Positions 35,502 to 49,247 of a stretch of DNA of 64,000 bases are shown in pieces; the stretch's first letter is position 1; every line of letters starts with the position of its first letter. The DNA is taken from NCBI GenBank assembly GCA_041906305.1, contig JAYRJL010000003.1:667704-731703 (forward strand). The letters are read 5' to 3'. Under the pieces are notes generated by a model that worked only from the letters and a program-made list of their open reading frames with translations, made no database searches and was not told the origin of the DNA. Both the position numbers and the translations under genes were made by a program. The stretch comes from SHVZ01 sp041906305. GTDB lineage: Bacteria; Pseudomonadota; Alphaproteobacteria; SHVZ01.

Positions 35502-36289
35502 GCCAGCGTCTTCTTGAACATCTCGATGTAGGCCTTCGGCCGCGTCACGTAGGGGAAGTGACCGCCGATCTCGATATGGAACCGCTTGGCCTTCGGATAG
35601 CGCTTGCGCACCGCGGCCAGCACCTTGGGCGCCACCACCGGATCGTCGCCGCAATCGAGGACGAAGATCTTGGACTGCGGCAGGTCGAGCTTCGGCACCG
35701 CCGGCCCGTCGCGGACGACGAGCACGCGCGACTTGAGCCAGGCGCCGCCGAGACGGTCCGCATTGTCCTTGAGCACGGTCTTCAGCAGCTTGAAGCCGGC
35801 ATCGGGGGCAGGCATGCCGGCGATGTTGGCGTAGGCTTTGGTCAGGTGCTGCTTCGGCGTCATCTTCTTGGCTTCCGCCGGCAGCGGCCCGCGCAGGTCC
35901 TTGGACTTCGGATCGAGCAGCGTGTTCGCGACGTAGAGCTTCTCGATGCGGCTGGGATGGCGCGCGGCGAAGTGCTGGATCAGGAATCCGCCGAGCGACG
36001 AGCCCAGCAGGTGCGCCTTGCCGATGTCGAGCTTGTCGAACAGCGACTTGAGCCCGTCGGCGAGCTTGATGATGCTGAGCGACGGCGGCACCGTGACCGC
36101 GACGATCCGGGCCTTGCCCTTCAGCGCGACGATTTGGTTCCAGAAGATGTCGGCGACGCCGAGCGTTCCCGGGATCAGAACCAGCGTCGGCTGGCCCTTC
36201 TTTCCCGCCACGTCGATGACACCCCATTTGAGGCTGCCGGCCTTGATCTGCTTTTCGGGAAAGCGTTTCCGGAAATCTGCGAGCTTCAT
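35498..36289 (-). CDS. alpha/beta-fold hydrolase
   Basis: A 263-residue protein with an alpha/beta-hydrolase fold. Seen are PTLVLIPGTLGVADIFWNQI (oxyanion loop), the nucleophile elbow LLGSSLGGFLIQHFAARHPS (G-S-S-L-G), the acid in KIFVLDCGDDPVVAP and the histidine in IEIGGHFPYVTRP. It resembles maspardin-like hydrolases of unknown substrate. Start choice is ATG 36289 (MKLADFRK, after GGGGGAA) or ATG 36301. The longer frame beginning at 36343 starts inside a dispersed repeat and is rejected. Confidence 0.8.
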   Translation of the reverse strand: MKLADFRKRFPEKQIKAGSLKWGVIDVAGKKGQPTLVLIPGTLGVADIFWNQIVALKGKARIVAVTVPPSLSIIKLADGLKSLFDKLDIGKAHLLGSSLGGFLIQHFAARHPSRIEKLYVANTLLDPKSKDLRGPLPAEAKKMTPKQHLTKAYANIAGMPAPDAGFKLLKTVLKDNADRLGGAWLKSRVLVVRDGPAVPKLDLPQSKIFVLDCGDDPVVAPKVLAAVRKRYPKAKRFHIEIGGHFPYVTRPKAYIEMFKKTLA

Positions 36290-36318
36290 CGGTTCCCCCA
36301 TTTCGTAGTCTTCAGCGA

Positions 36319-36397
36319 CCTCACGCTTCGACAAGCGCAGCATGAGGTCTACTGAGAGGTCTGAACAGCCTCATCCTGAGCTTGTCGAAGGGTGAGG
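36319..36397. repeat. inverted pair of a dispersed palindromic repeat (REP-like)
   Basis: The 29-base unit CCTCACGCTTCGACAAGCGC... at 36319-36347 recurs inverted at 36369-36397 (CCTCATCCTGAGCTTGTCGA...), separated by 21 bases. The paired unit can fold into a long stem. The core CTTCGACAAGC(T/G)CAG(G/C)ATGAGG is a widespread intergenic repeat of alphaproteobacterial genomes. It lies between the hydrolase gene and the small hypothetical gene and may act as a transcription end or mRNA stabiliser. Confidence 0.75.
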
Positions 36398-36410
36398 CGG
36401 TCCAGGATTG

Positions 36411-36746
36411 CTAGCCGCCGATCCGCTGGGCAAGATCGCGGATGTACTTGCGATCGCTCGGGTCGAGCGCGCCCTTGGCGAGATCGTCCCTGAACCCGCG
36501 CAGCTCGTCCTTGGTCGAGGCCGTCACGGCAGGCGACGCCAGCAGCCGCTCGATCAGCTCGCCGTCGTCCCCGGTGACTTCAATTTTCGCAGCCGAAGGC
36601 GGGGGACGCAGCAGGTCTTCCCAATCGAGGCCGGCGGCCGAAACGCGGCGGCTCGCCTCGCGGGCGGCGGCCAGGACATCGGCATCGTCGGTGCCGCCGA
36701 GGCGTCCGAGAAGGGCGAGGAAACTTTCGCGATCGGTATTCGGCAT
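36411..36746 (-). CDS. hypothetical protein, 111 residues, soluble
   Basis: A short, charged, helix-rich protein with no membrane segment or signal peptide. It opens PNTDRESFLALLGRLGGTDD, continues DVLAAAREASRRVSAAGLDW EDLL as an amphipathic helix, and has a C-terminal DRKYIRDLAQRIGG. Codon usage matches its neighbours, so the gene looks real. I do not recognise the family. The ATG at 36746 is seven bases from the stop of the Rieske gene, so it is likely cotranscribed with it. Confidence 0.65.
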   Translation of the reverse strand: MPNTDRESFLALLGRLGGTDDADVLAAAREASRRVSAAGLDWEDLLRPPPSAAKIEVTGDDGELIERLLASPAVTASTKDELRGFRDDLAKGALDPSDRKYIRDLAQRIGG

Positions 36747-36753
36747 CGGGTCT

Positions 36754-37794
36754 TCAGCTCCGCCAGCGCAAGATGCGTTCTTTGACCGGGTTCTCGAACG
36801 GCCGGTTGTCGGCCCGGCTCGCAGCCCATTCCTTCTTGAGCCGGTAATACCATTTCGCCTGGGTGTCGGCGTCGTCGATCAGCATCAGCGCCGGATCGTC
36901 GGCGAGGCCGATCGCCTGCATCGCCATGATGTCGCGATCCTGGACCAGGAACTTGTGCATGAACGGCCGGAAGAACGGCTTGAGCAGCGAGAGCCACGGC
37001 CGCGTCCACCAGATCGCGTGATGGATCCGGGTCGTCGTGGCGTCGACCGGCGTCACCGCTGTCAGCGCGCCCACGACGACCTTCTCGGTCCTGATGTGCT
37101 CGATGCGGACGCCCGGAAGCCGGAACGAGATCTCGGTTTCCGGCGCGCCACCGATGATCCGATAGGCCTTGCTGTTGGAGGACGGGCGATGGCGCGCCAT
37201 GGTGAAGCCGAGCTCGGAGGGCACGAACCGCTTCGCCTTCTCGTGGATCGATTTGGTCGAGCGCCACCACCAAGACTGATGCACGAAGGGCCCGTGTGCC
37301 GGATCCATGAGACCGACCACCGCGTGGTCCATGGCGCAGCCGAATGGCATCGTCTCGGTCAGGTCCGCCGCGCGCTCGCCGACGTCCGGCACCACCGGGA
37401 TCGGCGGCGCGTTCGCCGGATCCGATCCCGCGAAGATCCAGATGTTGCCCTGCACCTCGCGCACCGGGAACGTCTTCGCCTTGATGCGGCCGGGCTCGAA
37501 GGCCTGCCCCTCGACCAGCGCCGGGATGGCGGTGCAGCGCCCGTCGGCACCGAAGCGCCAGCCGTGATAGCAGCACTCGACCTCGCGGCCGTCGAAGGTC
37601 CCGAAGCTCAAGGGTATGCCGCGATGAGGGCAGAAATCCTTGAAGCAGAAGACCTCGCCGTCGTTCGTGCGGCCGAACAGGAGGCGCTGGCCGAGCAGCG
37701 TGCGCACGGTCATGCGCCCGCGCGCGACCTCGCGGCCGGGGAGCGCCAGGTACCAGAGATCGCGGAGCCAGCCCTGGTCTAGAGGATCAGCCAC
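36754..37794 (-). CDS. Rieske non-haem iron oxygenase, large subunit
   Basis: A 346-residue aromatic-ring-hydroxylating dioxygenase type enzyme. The Rieske [2Fe-2S] ligands are in FCPHRGIPLSFG (C-x-H) and ECCYHGWRFGADG (C-x2-H), about residues 54-82. The mononuclear iron site is in CAMDHAVVGLMDPAHGPFVH, with the bridging Asp and two His. Length matches the vanillate O-demethylase/PobA/chlorophyllide a oxygenase class rather than two-component benzene dioxygenases. No reductase gene is adjacent. It overlaps the mgtE gene by 16 bases. Substrate unknown, probably an O- or N-methylated aromatic or a sterol-like compound. Confidence 0.9.
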   Translation of the reverse strand: MADPLDQGWLRDLWYLALPGREVARGRMTVRTLLGQRLLFGRTNDGEVFCFKDFCPHRGIPLSFGTFDGREVECCYHGWRFGADGRCTAIPALVEGQAFEPGRIKAKTFPVREVQGNIWIFAGSDPANAPPIPVVPDVGERAADLTETMPFGCAMDHAVVGLMDPAHGPFVHQSWWWRSTKSIHEKAKRFVPSELGFTMARHRPSSNSKAYRIIGGAPETEISFRLPGVRIEHIRTEKVVVGALTAVTPVDATTTRIHHAIWWTRPWLSLLKPFFRPFMHKFLVQDRDIMAMQAIGLADDPALMLIDDADTQAKWYYRLKKEWAASRADNRPFENPVKERILRWRS

Positions 37795-39182
37795 GTCGCG
37801 AGCCCGAGGAAGGTGAAGAAGCCGACGACATCGGTCACGGTGGTGAGGAATACCCCGGATGCGACCGCCGGGTCGACCCCGAGCCGCTCCAGGATCAGGG
37901 GTATGGTCATGCCGGCCAGGCCTGCCGCCATCAGGTTCAGGATCAGGGCGAGGCCGATCACGACGCCGATCATCGGCTTGCCGAACCAGGCCCAGGCGAC
38001 CAGGCCGACCGCGCAGCCGAAAACCGCGCCGTTGATGACGCCGAGCGCCACCTCCTTGACGATGACGCGGAGCGCGTTGGTCCGGCCGATCTCGCGCATC
38101 GCCAGCGCCCGGACGGCGACCGTCAGCGACTGGGTCCCGGCGTTGCCGCCCATCGAGGCGACGATCGGCGCAAGCACCGCCAGGGCCACCACCTGGGCGA
38201 TGGTGTCGGCGAACATCGCGATCACCGAGGCCGCGATGAAGGCGGTCACCAGGTTGACCAGCAGCCAGACGAACCTGGAACGCGCTGTCTCCAGCAGGCT
38301 GCTGGAGATGTCGGACTCCGAGACGCCGCCGAGCTTGAGCAGATCCTCCTCCGCCTCCTCGTCGATGACGTCGACCACGTCGTCGACGGTGATGCGACCG
38401 AGGAGCTGGCCGGTGTCGTCGACCACCGGCGTCGAGACCAGGCCGTAGCGCCGGAACATCTGCGCCACCTCCTCCTGGTCCGTGGTCGGCGGCACCGGCC
38501 GCATCTCCGCCGACATGATGTCGGCGATCCGGACCGGACGCTTCGCGCGCAGCAGCTTGGCGAGCGTGACGACGCCATCGAGCCGGTTGCCGGCCGAAAC
38601 CACGTAGATTTCCTGGAAGTTCTCCGGAAGCTCGGCCTCGGTGCGCATGAAGTCGATGGTCTGGCCGACCGTCCAGTGCGTCGGCACCGCCACGACCTCG
38701 CGCTGCATCAGGCGCCCGGCGGATGAGTCCGGGAAGGTGAGGCCCTGCTCCAGAACCACGCGATCGGCCGGCGGCACCGCCTCGAGGAGGAGCTTCCGCT
38801 CATCCTCGTCGAGGTCGGTCATCAGGTCGATCGCGTCGTCGGAATCGAGCTCGGCCAGCATCGCCGCGACGTCGCGGGTCCCGAGGGTCTCGAACACGTC
38901 CTCGCGCACCGCTTCGTCCAGATAGGGCAGGATTTCCGGATCGAAGCGGCCGCGGATCGCCTCGATCACCGCCCGCCGCTGCTCGGCGTCCAGGCGCGAA
39001 AGCAGGTCGGCGACGTCGGCCGGATGCAGCGGCCGGACCAGCCCTCGGATCTGGTTCGACCGGCCGGCATCGACGGCGGAGAGGATCGCCTGCTCGACCG
39101 GCGGCGTCAGGCCGTAGAGCGCAACCTCCGGCGCGCGCCGACGGGTGCCGTCGGACAGCGTGGCATCGGACGGGCCTGTCAA
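37779..39182 (-). CDS. mgtE: magnesium transporter MgtE
   Basis: A 467-residue Mg2+ channel/transporter of the inner membrane. The cytoplasmic N domain (about residues 35-145) is an Ala/Leu/Asp repeat superhelix (LHPADVADLLSRLDAEQRRA; MLAELDSDDAIDLMTDLDED). The CBS pair is at about residues 150-270 (VPTHWTVGQTIDFMRTEAEL; IADIMSAEMRPVPPTTDQEE). Five C-terminal helices follow from about 300 (LAPIVASMGGNAGTQSLTVA is the conserved helix 2 region with G-G-N-A-G-T-Q). The pore closes when Mg2+ fills sites in the N and CBS domains. It follows maeB after seven bases. Confidence 0.95.
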   Translation of the reverse strand: MTGPSDATLSDGTRRRAPEVALYGLTPPVEQAILSAVDAGRSNQIRGLVRPLHPADVADLLSRLDAEQRRAVIEAIRGRFDPEILPYLDEAVREDVFETLGTRDVAAMLAELDSDDAIDLMTDLDEDERKLLLEAVPPADRVVLEQGLTFPDSSAGRLMQREVVAVPTHWTVGQTIDFMRTEAELPENFQEIYVVSAGNRLDGVVTLAKLLRAKRPVRIADIMSAEMRPVPPTTDQEEVAQMFRRYGLVSTPVVDDTGQLLGRITVDDVVDVIDEEAEEDLLKLGGVSESDISSSLLETARSRFVWLLVNLVTAFIAASVIAMFADTIAQVVALAVLAPIVASMGGNAGTQSLTVAVRALAMREIGRTNALRVIVKEVALGVINGAVFGCAVGLVAWAWFGKPMIGVVIGLALILNLMAAGLAGMTIPLILERLGVDPAVASGVFLTTVTDVVGFFTFLGLATWLIL

Positions 39183-39189
39183 TCGAGCC

Positions 39190-41478
<2,289 letters not shown>

Positions 41479-41512
41479 GCCCCCCCGCATCCCCCGTTGG
41501 TCGGGGTCCGTG

Positions 41513-41538
41513 TCGTACCGATCTTTAGTATCGTACCG
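41513..41538 (-). promoter_or_regulatory. direct repeat upstream of maeB, possible operator
   Basis: Reading leftward, CGGTACGA occurs twice (41538-41531 and 41520-41513) with TACTAAAGAT between, so the two copies start 18 bases apart, nearly two helix turns. It lies 35-60 bases before the maeB start, in the promoter zone. This could be a site for a regulator or chance; no known motif is recognised. Confidence 0.4.
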
Positions 41539-41540
41539 TT

Positions 41541-41580
41541 CTTAAAGCGAAAGGCCCGCTCGATTTCTCGGCGGGCCTCT
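41541..41580 (-). terminator. rho-independent terminator downstream of tRNA-Leu
   Basis: Reading leftward, AGGCCCGC (41578-41571) pairs with GCGGGCCT (41559-41552) across an 11-base loop, followed by TTCGCTTTAAG. This 8-bp GC stem with a T-rich tail lies just after the 3' end of the tRNA gene and before the maeB promoter, so it ends the tRNA transcript. Confidence 0.72.
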
Positions 41581-41587
41581 CAGAAAA

Positions 41588-41674
41588 TGGTGCGGTCGAG
41601 AAGACTCGAACTTCCACAGGGTTTCCCCCACAGCGACCTCAACGCTGCGCGTCTACCAGTTCCGCCACGACCGC
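41588..41674 (-). tRNA. tRNA-Leu, anticodon GAG
   Basis: An 87-base class II tRNA including an encoded CCA. The acceptor stem GCGGTCG pairs with CGACCGC before ACCA. The anticodon stem CAGCG/CGCTG holds the loop TTGAGGT, so the anticodon is GAG (41640-41638), reading CUC and CUU leucine codons. A long variable arm (TGTGGGGG AAA CCCTGTGG type) and the T-loop TTCGAGT are present. CUC is a major leucine codon in this high-GC sequence. It is followed by an intrinsic terminator. Confidence 0.95.
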
Positions 41675-41751
41675 ATTGCGTGGGACGCAAGTCCGGGATG
41701 GGCATCCGGTCCTTGCCAAGAACGCCCGCGGGGAATAGCAAATCGCGACCC

Positions 41752-42492
41752 ATGGATCAAGCAGCGATAGCCGCAGCCAGAGCCCCCGGGGAAAGCCGGG
41801 AAAATGCCCCCGGGACCGCCCCGGAATGGCGCTGGGAGACGGCCCCCCTGGCGTATCCGGAGGCGGTGGCCGCCATGGAAGCCCGGGTCGACGCGATCCG
41901 CGCCGGGGAGGCGCCCGAACTCGTCTGGCTGGTCGAGCACCCGCCCCTCTACACGGCGGGCACCTCGGCCGCCCCGGAAGAGCTTCTGGACCCGCGCTTT
42001 CCGGTCTTCGAGACCGGCCGGGGCGGCCGCTACACCTATCACGGGCCCGGCCAGCGGGTGGTCTATGTGATGCTGGACCTCAAGCGCCGGGGCCCGGACG
42101 TCCGGGCCTATGTCCACGCGCTCGAGGGGTGGGCGATCCGGGCGCTCGACCGCATCGGCGTCGAGGCCGAGACCCGACCCGACCGGATCGGGCTCTGGGT
42201 CCGGCGGACCGACCGCAACACCCCCTGGGTCGAGGACAAGATCGGCGCCATCGGCGTACGGGTCCGCCGCTGGGTCAGCTTCCATGGGCTCGCGCTCAAC
42301 GTCGAGCCGGACCTTTCCCACTTCGGCGGCATCGTCCCGTGCGGCATCTCGGCGCACGGGGTCACCTCGCTGGTCGACCTCGGCATCCCGGCGACGATGG
42401 CCGACCTGGATGCCGCGCTTCAAAGCACCTTCGAGGGCGTGTTCGGCCCCGATGGCAGCTTCAGCCGGTCGGCTCGTCGCGAAGGCCGATGA
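41752..42492 (+). CDS. lipB: octanoyl-[acyl carrier protein]-protein N-octanoyltransferase
   Basis: A 246-residue enzyme that moves the octanoyl group from ACP to lipoyl domains, the first step of lipoic acid synthesis. Signatures are LVEHPPLYTAGTSA, FETGRGGRYTYHGPGQRVVY (substrate-binding R-G-G-x-x-T-Y-H-G-P-G-Q), the catalytic Lys in EDKIGAIGVRVRRWVSFHG and the catalytic Cys in GGIVPCGISAHGVTSL. The ATG at 41752 gives the usual N-terminus (the frame runs far upstream antisense to maeB, which is a shadow). It is convergent with, and overlaps by 32 bases, the small membrane protein gene that follows. Confidence 0.95.
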   Translation: MDQAAIAAARAPGESRENAPGTAPEWRWETAPLAYPEAVAAMEARVDAIRAGEAPELVWLVEHPPLYTAGTSAAPEELLDPRFPVFETGRGGRYTYHGPGQRVVYVMLDLKRRGPDVRAYVHALEGWAIRALDRIGVEAETRPDRIGLWVRRTDRNTPWVEDKIGAIGVRVRRWVSFHGLALNVEPDLSHFGGIVPCGISAHGVTSLVDLGIPATMADLDAALQSTFEGVFGPDGSFSRSARREGR

Positions 42493-42838
42493 GCGCCATC
42501 GCCAGGAACAGGACCATCGAGAGGATGGTCAGGACGGAGCCGACGGCCACGATTCCGTGCTCGTCGGCGAAGATGCTGCGGGCGATGCCGATCACGAGCA
42601 GCAGCGCGCCGGCCTGACATATCCAGAATTGCGGCCAGGCGAGCTTGAGCTCGCGTAGCGCCGGGTAGGCGCGGTGGATCAGGCCGAAGAGCGCCATCGT
42701 GACCCAGCCGACCAGGTTGATATGCGCATGCACCGGCGCTGCGGCAAAGTCCTGGCCGATGCCCATGTGGATGCCGAGGCCCATGCCCGCGAGCGCGTAC
42801 ACGAGAGCCGCGAGCAGGAAGCTGCGGGGAAGAGACAT
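42461..42838 (-). CDS. four-helix membrane protein resembling part of haem-copper oxidase subunit I
   Basis: A 125-residue inner-membrane protein with four predicted helices (about residues 7-26, 37-57, 69-87 and 95-116). Helix 2 is preceded by the motif APVHAHINLVGWVTMALFGL, whose H-A-H-x-N-L-x-G-W is also found in NorB/cbb3-type oxidase subunit I around haem ligands. It is far too short for an oxidase. Similar small proteins are annotated as cytochrome c oxidase-like in alphaproteobacteria, without known function. Haem binding is a guess from the histidines. It overlaps lipB tail to tail by 32 bases and is 11 bases from the acylphosphatase gene. Confidence 0.72.
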   Translation of the reverse strand: MSLPRSFLLAALVYALAGMGLGIHMGIGQDFAAAPVHAHINLVGWVTMALFGLIHRAYPALRELKLAWPQFWICQAGALLLVIGIARSIFADEHGIVAVGSVLTILSMVLFLAMALIGLRDEPTG

Positions 42839-42849
42839 TCGGGGAATCC

Positions 42850-43130
42850 TCAGAGTGTGGGGAGTTGAACAAAACCGGAAGGCGGTTCCTCGACGATCGG
42901 CTCCGAGAATACCCGTTCGACCTCCGCCCCTATCGGCCCCTCATGGCAGGCGATGAGCATCGTCGTGATCTCGTCGGCGGGACCGGCGAAGACGGCTTCG
43001 ACAGAGCCGTCACGGCGGTTGCGGACCCAGCCATCGATCCCGCGCCTGGTCGCCTCGTCGATGGTCCAACCGCGATACCACACGCCCTGGACCCTGCCTT
43101 CGATGCGGACCCGAACGATGGAGCGCTCGC

Positions 43131-43134
<4 letters not shown>
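42850..43134 (-). CDS. acyP: acylphosphatase
   Basis: A 94-residue cytoplasmic enzyme that hydrolyses acyl phosphates such as acetyl phosphate. The phosphate-binding loop and catalytic Arg are in RIEGRVQGVWYRGWTIDEA (G-R-V-Q-G-V-x-Y-R), and the catalytic Asn in GIDGWVRNRRDGSVEAVFAG. Length is normal. Its ATG overlaps the stop of pccA (ATGA), so it ends the propionyl-CoA carboxylase operon. Removal of carboxyphosphate or propionyl phosphate is a possible but unproven link. Confidence 0.94.
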
Positions 43135-45137
<2,003 letters not shown>

Positions 45138-45314
45138 TCCTTCCCCCGAACAACCCCATCGCATAGGCGCAGTGGATAGCCAGCGGCGCGCCCCAGCCGA
45201 CCAGGGGCAAGACGAACCACGGCTGCTCCGGCTGGACGATCACGTGAAGCACGATCAGCACGACCATCGCCGCGGCATAGGCGAGCAGATGCCGCTTGAA
45301 GCCGCGGAGGCGCG

Positions 45315-46847
<1,533 letters not shown>

Positions 46848-46889
46848 CGCGCCCCTTCGTCTCTTATTTCAACGCCTTCCGGGATAGCA

Positions 46890-47591
46890 TCAATGGCGGA
46901 CGCGTGCCAGCGAGAGCAGCTTTTCGGCGGCGAGCATGTCGGCATGGACGGCCACCCGTCGGTCTGCCGCCTCGTAGTCCTCGCCCCAGCGCTCGATCTG
47001 GTAGTCCTCGTCGACCCGCGACAGCCGATGGGCCTCCTCGGCGGAGAGCCTCCCTTCGGCGACCGCGAAGGCGAGGACGATCGAGCCGCAGGCGCCGGCC
47101 AGCGTCTGCAAGGCGACCAGACCGAGATCGTCGAGGTCCGCGACCCGTTTCCGGATCGCTGCCAGAGTCTCCGGCGGCTGGTCCACCGGCATCACCCCCG
47201 AGGCGAGCACGAAGCGGGCCTCGAGGGCCTCGGTCGCCCAGTCGAGCAGAGGCTGCCATTCCGTCCGCTGGCGCTCGGCCAACCTTACGGTCTCCTCGTC
47301 GCGGTGGCAGAGAAGATCGGTCTCGGCGAAGGCGGCGAGGTCGCGGACGATGCGTTCGCGCTCGACCGACACGCGATCGAGCGCGGTCGCGACGAACTGG
47401 GTCATCGGCATCGTGCGCGGGTCGACCTTCTCGCCCTGCGCCCGCCACTCGGCGGCGACCGCCTCGGCCAGCGCCCGGGTCGGCGCCACGAAAGCGTGAC
47501 CGGCGGGCGTTCGCATCGGCTTGCCGTCGAGCGCGACGGCGTAGCCGCCACCGGTCTCGGTCACTTCGGCCGTCTTGAACTTTCGCCTCAT
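46890..47591 (-). CDS. ATP12 family F1-ATPase assembly chaperone
   Basis: A 233-residue protein of the ATP12 family, known from mitochondria and alphaproteobacteria, which binds the F1 alpha subunit before assembly. Characteristic are YAVALDGKPMRTPAGHAFVA, EAVAAEWRAQGEKVDPRTMP, MTQFVATALDRVSVERERIV, TDLLCHRDEETVRLAERQ and WGEDYEAADRRVAVHADM. Its presence is itself evidence for an alphaproteobacterial host. The stop of the gene upstream (HAD hydrolase) at 47588 overlaps its start by four bases, so they are coupled. It is 42 bases from pccB. Confidence 0.93.
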   Translation of the reverse strand: MRRKFKTAEVTETGGGYAVALDGKPMRTPAGHAFVAPTRALAEAVAAEWRAQGEKVDPRTMPMTQFVATALDRVSVERERIVRDLAAFAETDLLCHRDEETVRLAERQRTEWQPLLDWATEALEARFVLASGVMPVDQPPETLAAIRKRVADLDDLGLVALQTLAGACGSIVLAFAVAEGRLSAEEAHRLSRVDEDYQIERWGEDYEAADRRVAVHADMLAAEKLLSLARVRH

Positions 47592-48256
47592 CGCGTCCCG
47601 TCCAGCAGCAGCTCGGCGAGGTGCGCGTAGGTATCGGCGACTGCATGCGCACCCGACGCCACGAGTTCCTCACGCGGATGATAGCCCCAGATCACACCCA
47701 GTCCCCGCACGCCGGCATTGGCCGCCATCTGCATGTCGAAGCTGGTGTCGCCGATCATGACCGTGTCTTCGGGTGCCGCACCGGCGAAGGCCATCGCGTT
47801 CCGGAGCATCGTCGGGTCGGGCTTGCCCGGTCCGTCATCGGCCGTGTGCAGCGAGAGGAACCGCTCCAGCATGTCGTGGCGGTTCAGCGTCGCGATCAGG
47901 CCGCGTCGGCCCTTGCCGGTGGCGACCGCCAGCACCCAGCCGGCCTTCGCCAGCCGGTCGAGCGTCTCGCGCGTGCCGTCGAACAACGGCTCGTGATGAT
48001 CGTGCTGAGCCTGCACCGAGCGCGCGATGTCGCGGTAGCCTTCCCGCAGGCGTTGAACGCGCGCGTCATCGGCGCCCGGCGCCAGCAGCGCAATCGCGTC
48101 CAGCAACGGCAGGCCGATGGTACGTCTTATGTCGAGCGCGGTCGGGACCGGGTGACCTTCGGCCGTGAAGGCCTGGCTCATGATCGAGACGATGGCCGCC
48201 TGGCTGTCGACCAGGGTACCGTCGCAATCGAAGACCGCGAGCTTGATCTTCCTCAT
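47588..48256 (-). CDS. HAD-superfamily hydrolase, phosphoglycolate phosphatase-like
   Basis: A 222-residue HAD hydrolase. Motif I is LAVFDCDGTLVDSQAAIV (catalytic Asp pair), a cap domain occupies about residues 18-85, motif II is in VLAVATGKGRRGL, motif III Lys in GPGKPDPTML and motif IV in TVMIGDTSFDMQMAANAG. The pattern is that of the Gph/PpaX group. The substrate may be phosphoglycolate, pyrophosphate or a nucleotide. The start at 48256 overlaps the stop of the RluC-type gene and its own stop overlaps the ATP12 start, so three genes are translationally coupled. Confidence 0.9.
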   Translation of the reverse strand: MRKIKLAVFDCDGTLVDSQAAIVSIMSQAFTAEGHPVPTALDIRRTIGLPLLDAIALLAPGADDARVQRLREGYRDIARSVQAQHDHHEPLFDGTRETLDRLAKAGWVLAVATGKGRRGLIATLNRHDMLERFLSLHTADDGPGKPDPTMLRNAMAFAGAAPEDTVMIGDTSFDMQMAANAGVRGLGVIWGYHPREELVASGAHAVADTYAHLAELLLDGTR

Positions 48257-49227
48257 CCGCGATCTTCGAACGGATCGCGGTCCGGTCGCGCATCGAAGCC
48301 GAAATTCGCCCAGGTCGCCTTCATGTGCGGCGGCAGCGGCGCCTCGACCTTCAGCTTCTTGCCGTTCGGCCGCGTCAGTGCGATCGAGCGCGCGTGGAGC
48401 TGGAGCTGCTTCGGCGCATCGGCAATGTCGAGATGCGCGGTCTTGCCGCCGTACTTGCCATCGCCGAGGATGGGGTGACCGATGGCTTCCAGATGCGCGC
48501 GGAGCTGGTGCGTGCGGCCGGTGATCGGCTTGAGCGCCAGCCATGAGGCGACACCCTTGATGTCCTCGACCACGGCGTAGTCGGTGATCGCCTTCTTGCC
48601 TTCGCGCTCGTCGACGACGACGCGCTCGCCGGCCTTGCCCGGCAGCTTGGCGAGCTTGAGATCGATCGTGCCCTGGCGGATCTTCGGCACGCCGGCGACC
48701 ACGGCCCAGTAGACCTTGTCGGTGTCGCGGCCCTTGAACGCATCCCCAAGCCAGCGCGCCGCTTCCGCGGTGCGCGCCAGCACCAGCACGCCCGAGGTGT
48801 CGCGGTCGAGGCGGTGGACGAGGCGCGGCCTCTCCTTCGCCTCGAACTTGAGCGCATCGAGCAGCCCGTCGAGATGTCTGTCGGTGCCGGTGCCGCCCTG
48901 GACCGCGAGGCCGGCCGGCTTGTCGATCACCAGCACCTCGGCGTCCTTGTGCAGCACGCGGGCGCGCAGGTCCTTGGCGGCACGCTCGTCGACCGGGCGC
49001 GCCGCCGGTTTCGGCGCCGGCGTCAGGTCCATCGGCGGGATGCGGATCACCTGCCCCGCCTCCAGCCGGTCGCTCGCCTTCACCCGCTTGCCGTCGACGC
49101 GGACCTGCCCGGTGCGCAGCAGCTTCTCCAGCCGCCCGTGGCCGAGCGTCGGGAAATGCTTCTTGAACCAGCGATCGAGGCGCTGATCGGCGTCGTCCGC
49201 CGCGATCGTTCGTTGTTCGACGGGCAT
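48253..49227 (-). CDS. rluC: RluA/RluC-family 23S rRNA pseudouridine synthase
   Basis: A 324-residue enzyme. An S4 RNA-binding domain comes first (RLDRWFKKHFPTLGHGRLEK, LLRTGQVRVDGKRVKASDRL), then the catalytic domain with the signature HRLDRDTSGVLVLARTAEA (catalytic Asp in H-R-L-D), KPITGRTHQLRAHLEAIGHP and GDGKYGG. RluC modifies uridines 955, 2504 and 2580 (E. coli numbering). Between RluC and RluD, the alphaproteobacterial S4-containing type next to an HAD gene usually is called RluC; the exact site is not proven. The start at 49227 is chosen by the S4 domain; the longer frame runs into an intergenic repeat. Confidence 0.9.
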   Translation of the reverse strand: MPVEQRTIAADDADQRLDRWFKKHFPTLGHGRLEKLLRTGQVRVDGKRVKASDRLEAGQVIRIPPMDLTPAPKPAARPVDERAAKDLRARVLHKDAEVLVIDKPAGLAVQGGTGTDRHLDGLLDALKFEAKERPRLVHRLDRDTSGVLVLARTAEAARWLGDAFKGRDTDKVYWAVVAGVPKIRQGTIDLKLAKLPGKAGERVVVDEREGKKAITDYAVVEDIKGVASWLALKPITGRTHQLRAHLEAIGHPILGDGKYGGKTAHLDIADAPKQLQLHARSIALTRPNGKKLKVEAPLPPHMKATWANFGFDARPDRDPFEDRG

Positions 49228-49247
49228 GTCAGTACCTCGCCGTCGTA

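Noticed and set aside
36290..36343. Earlier start of the 35.5-kb hydrolase (MLRLSKREV...)
   Set aside because: This start lies inside a dispersed repeat unit, so the frame there is accidental.
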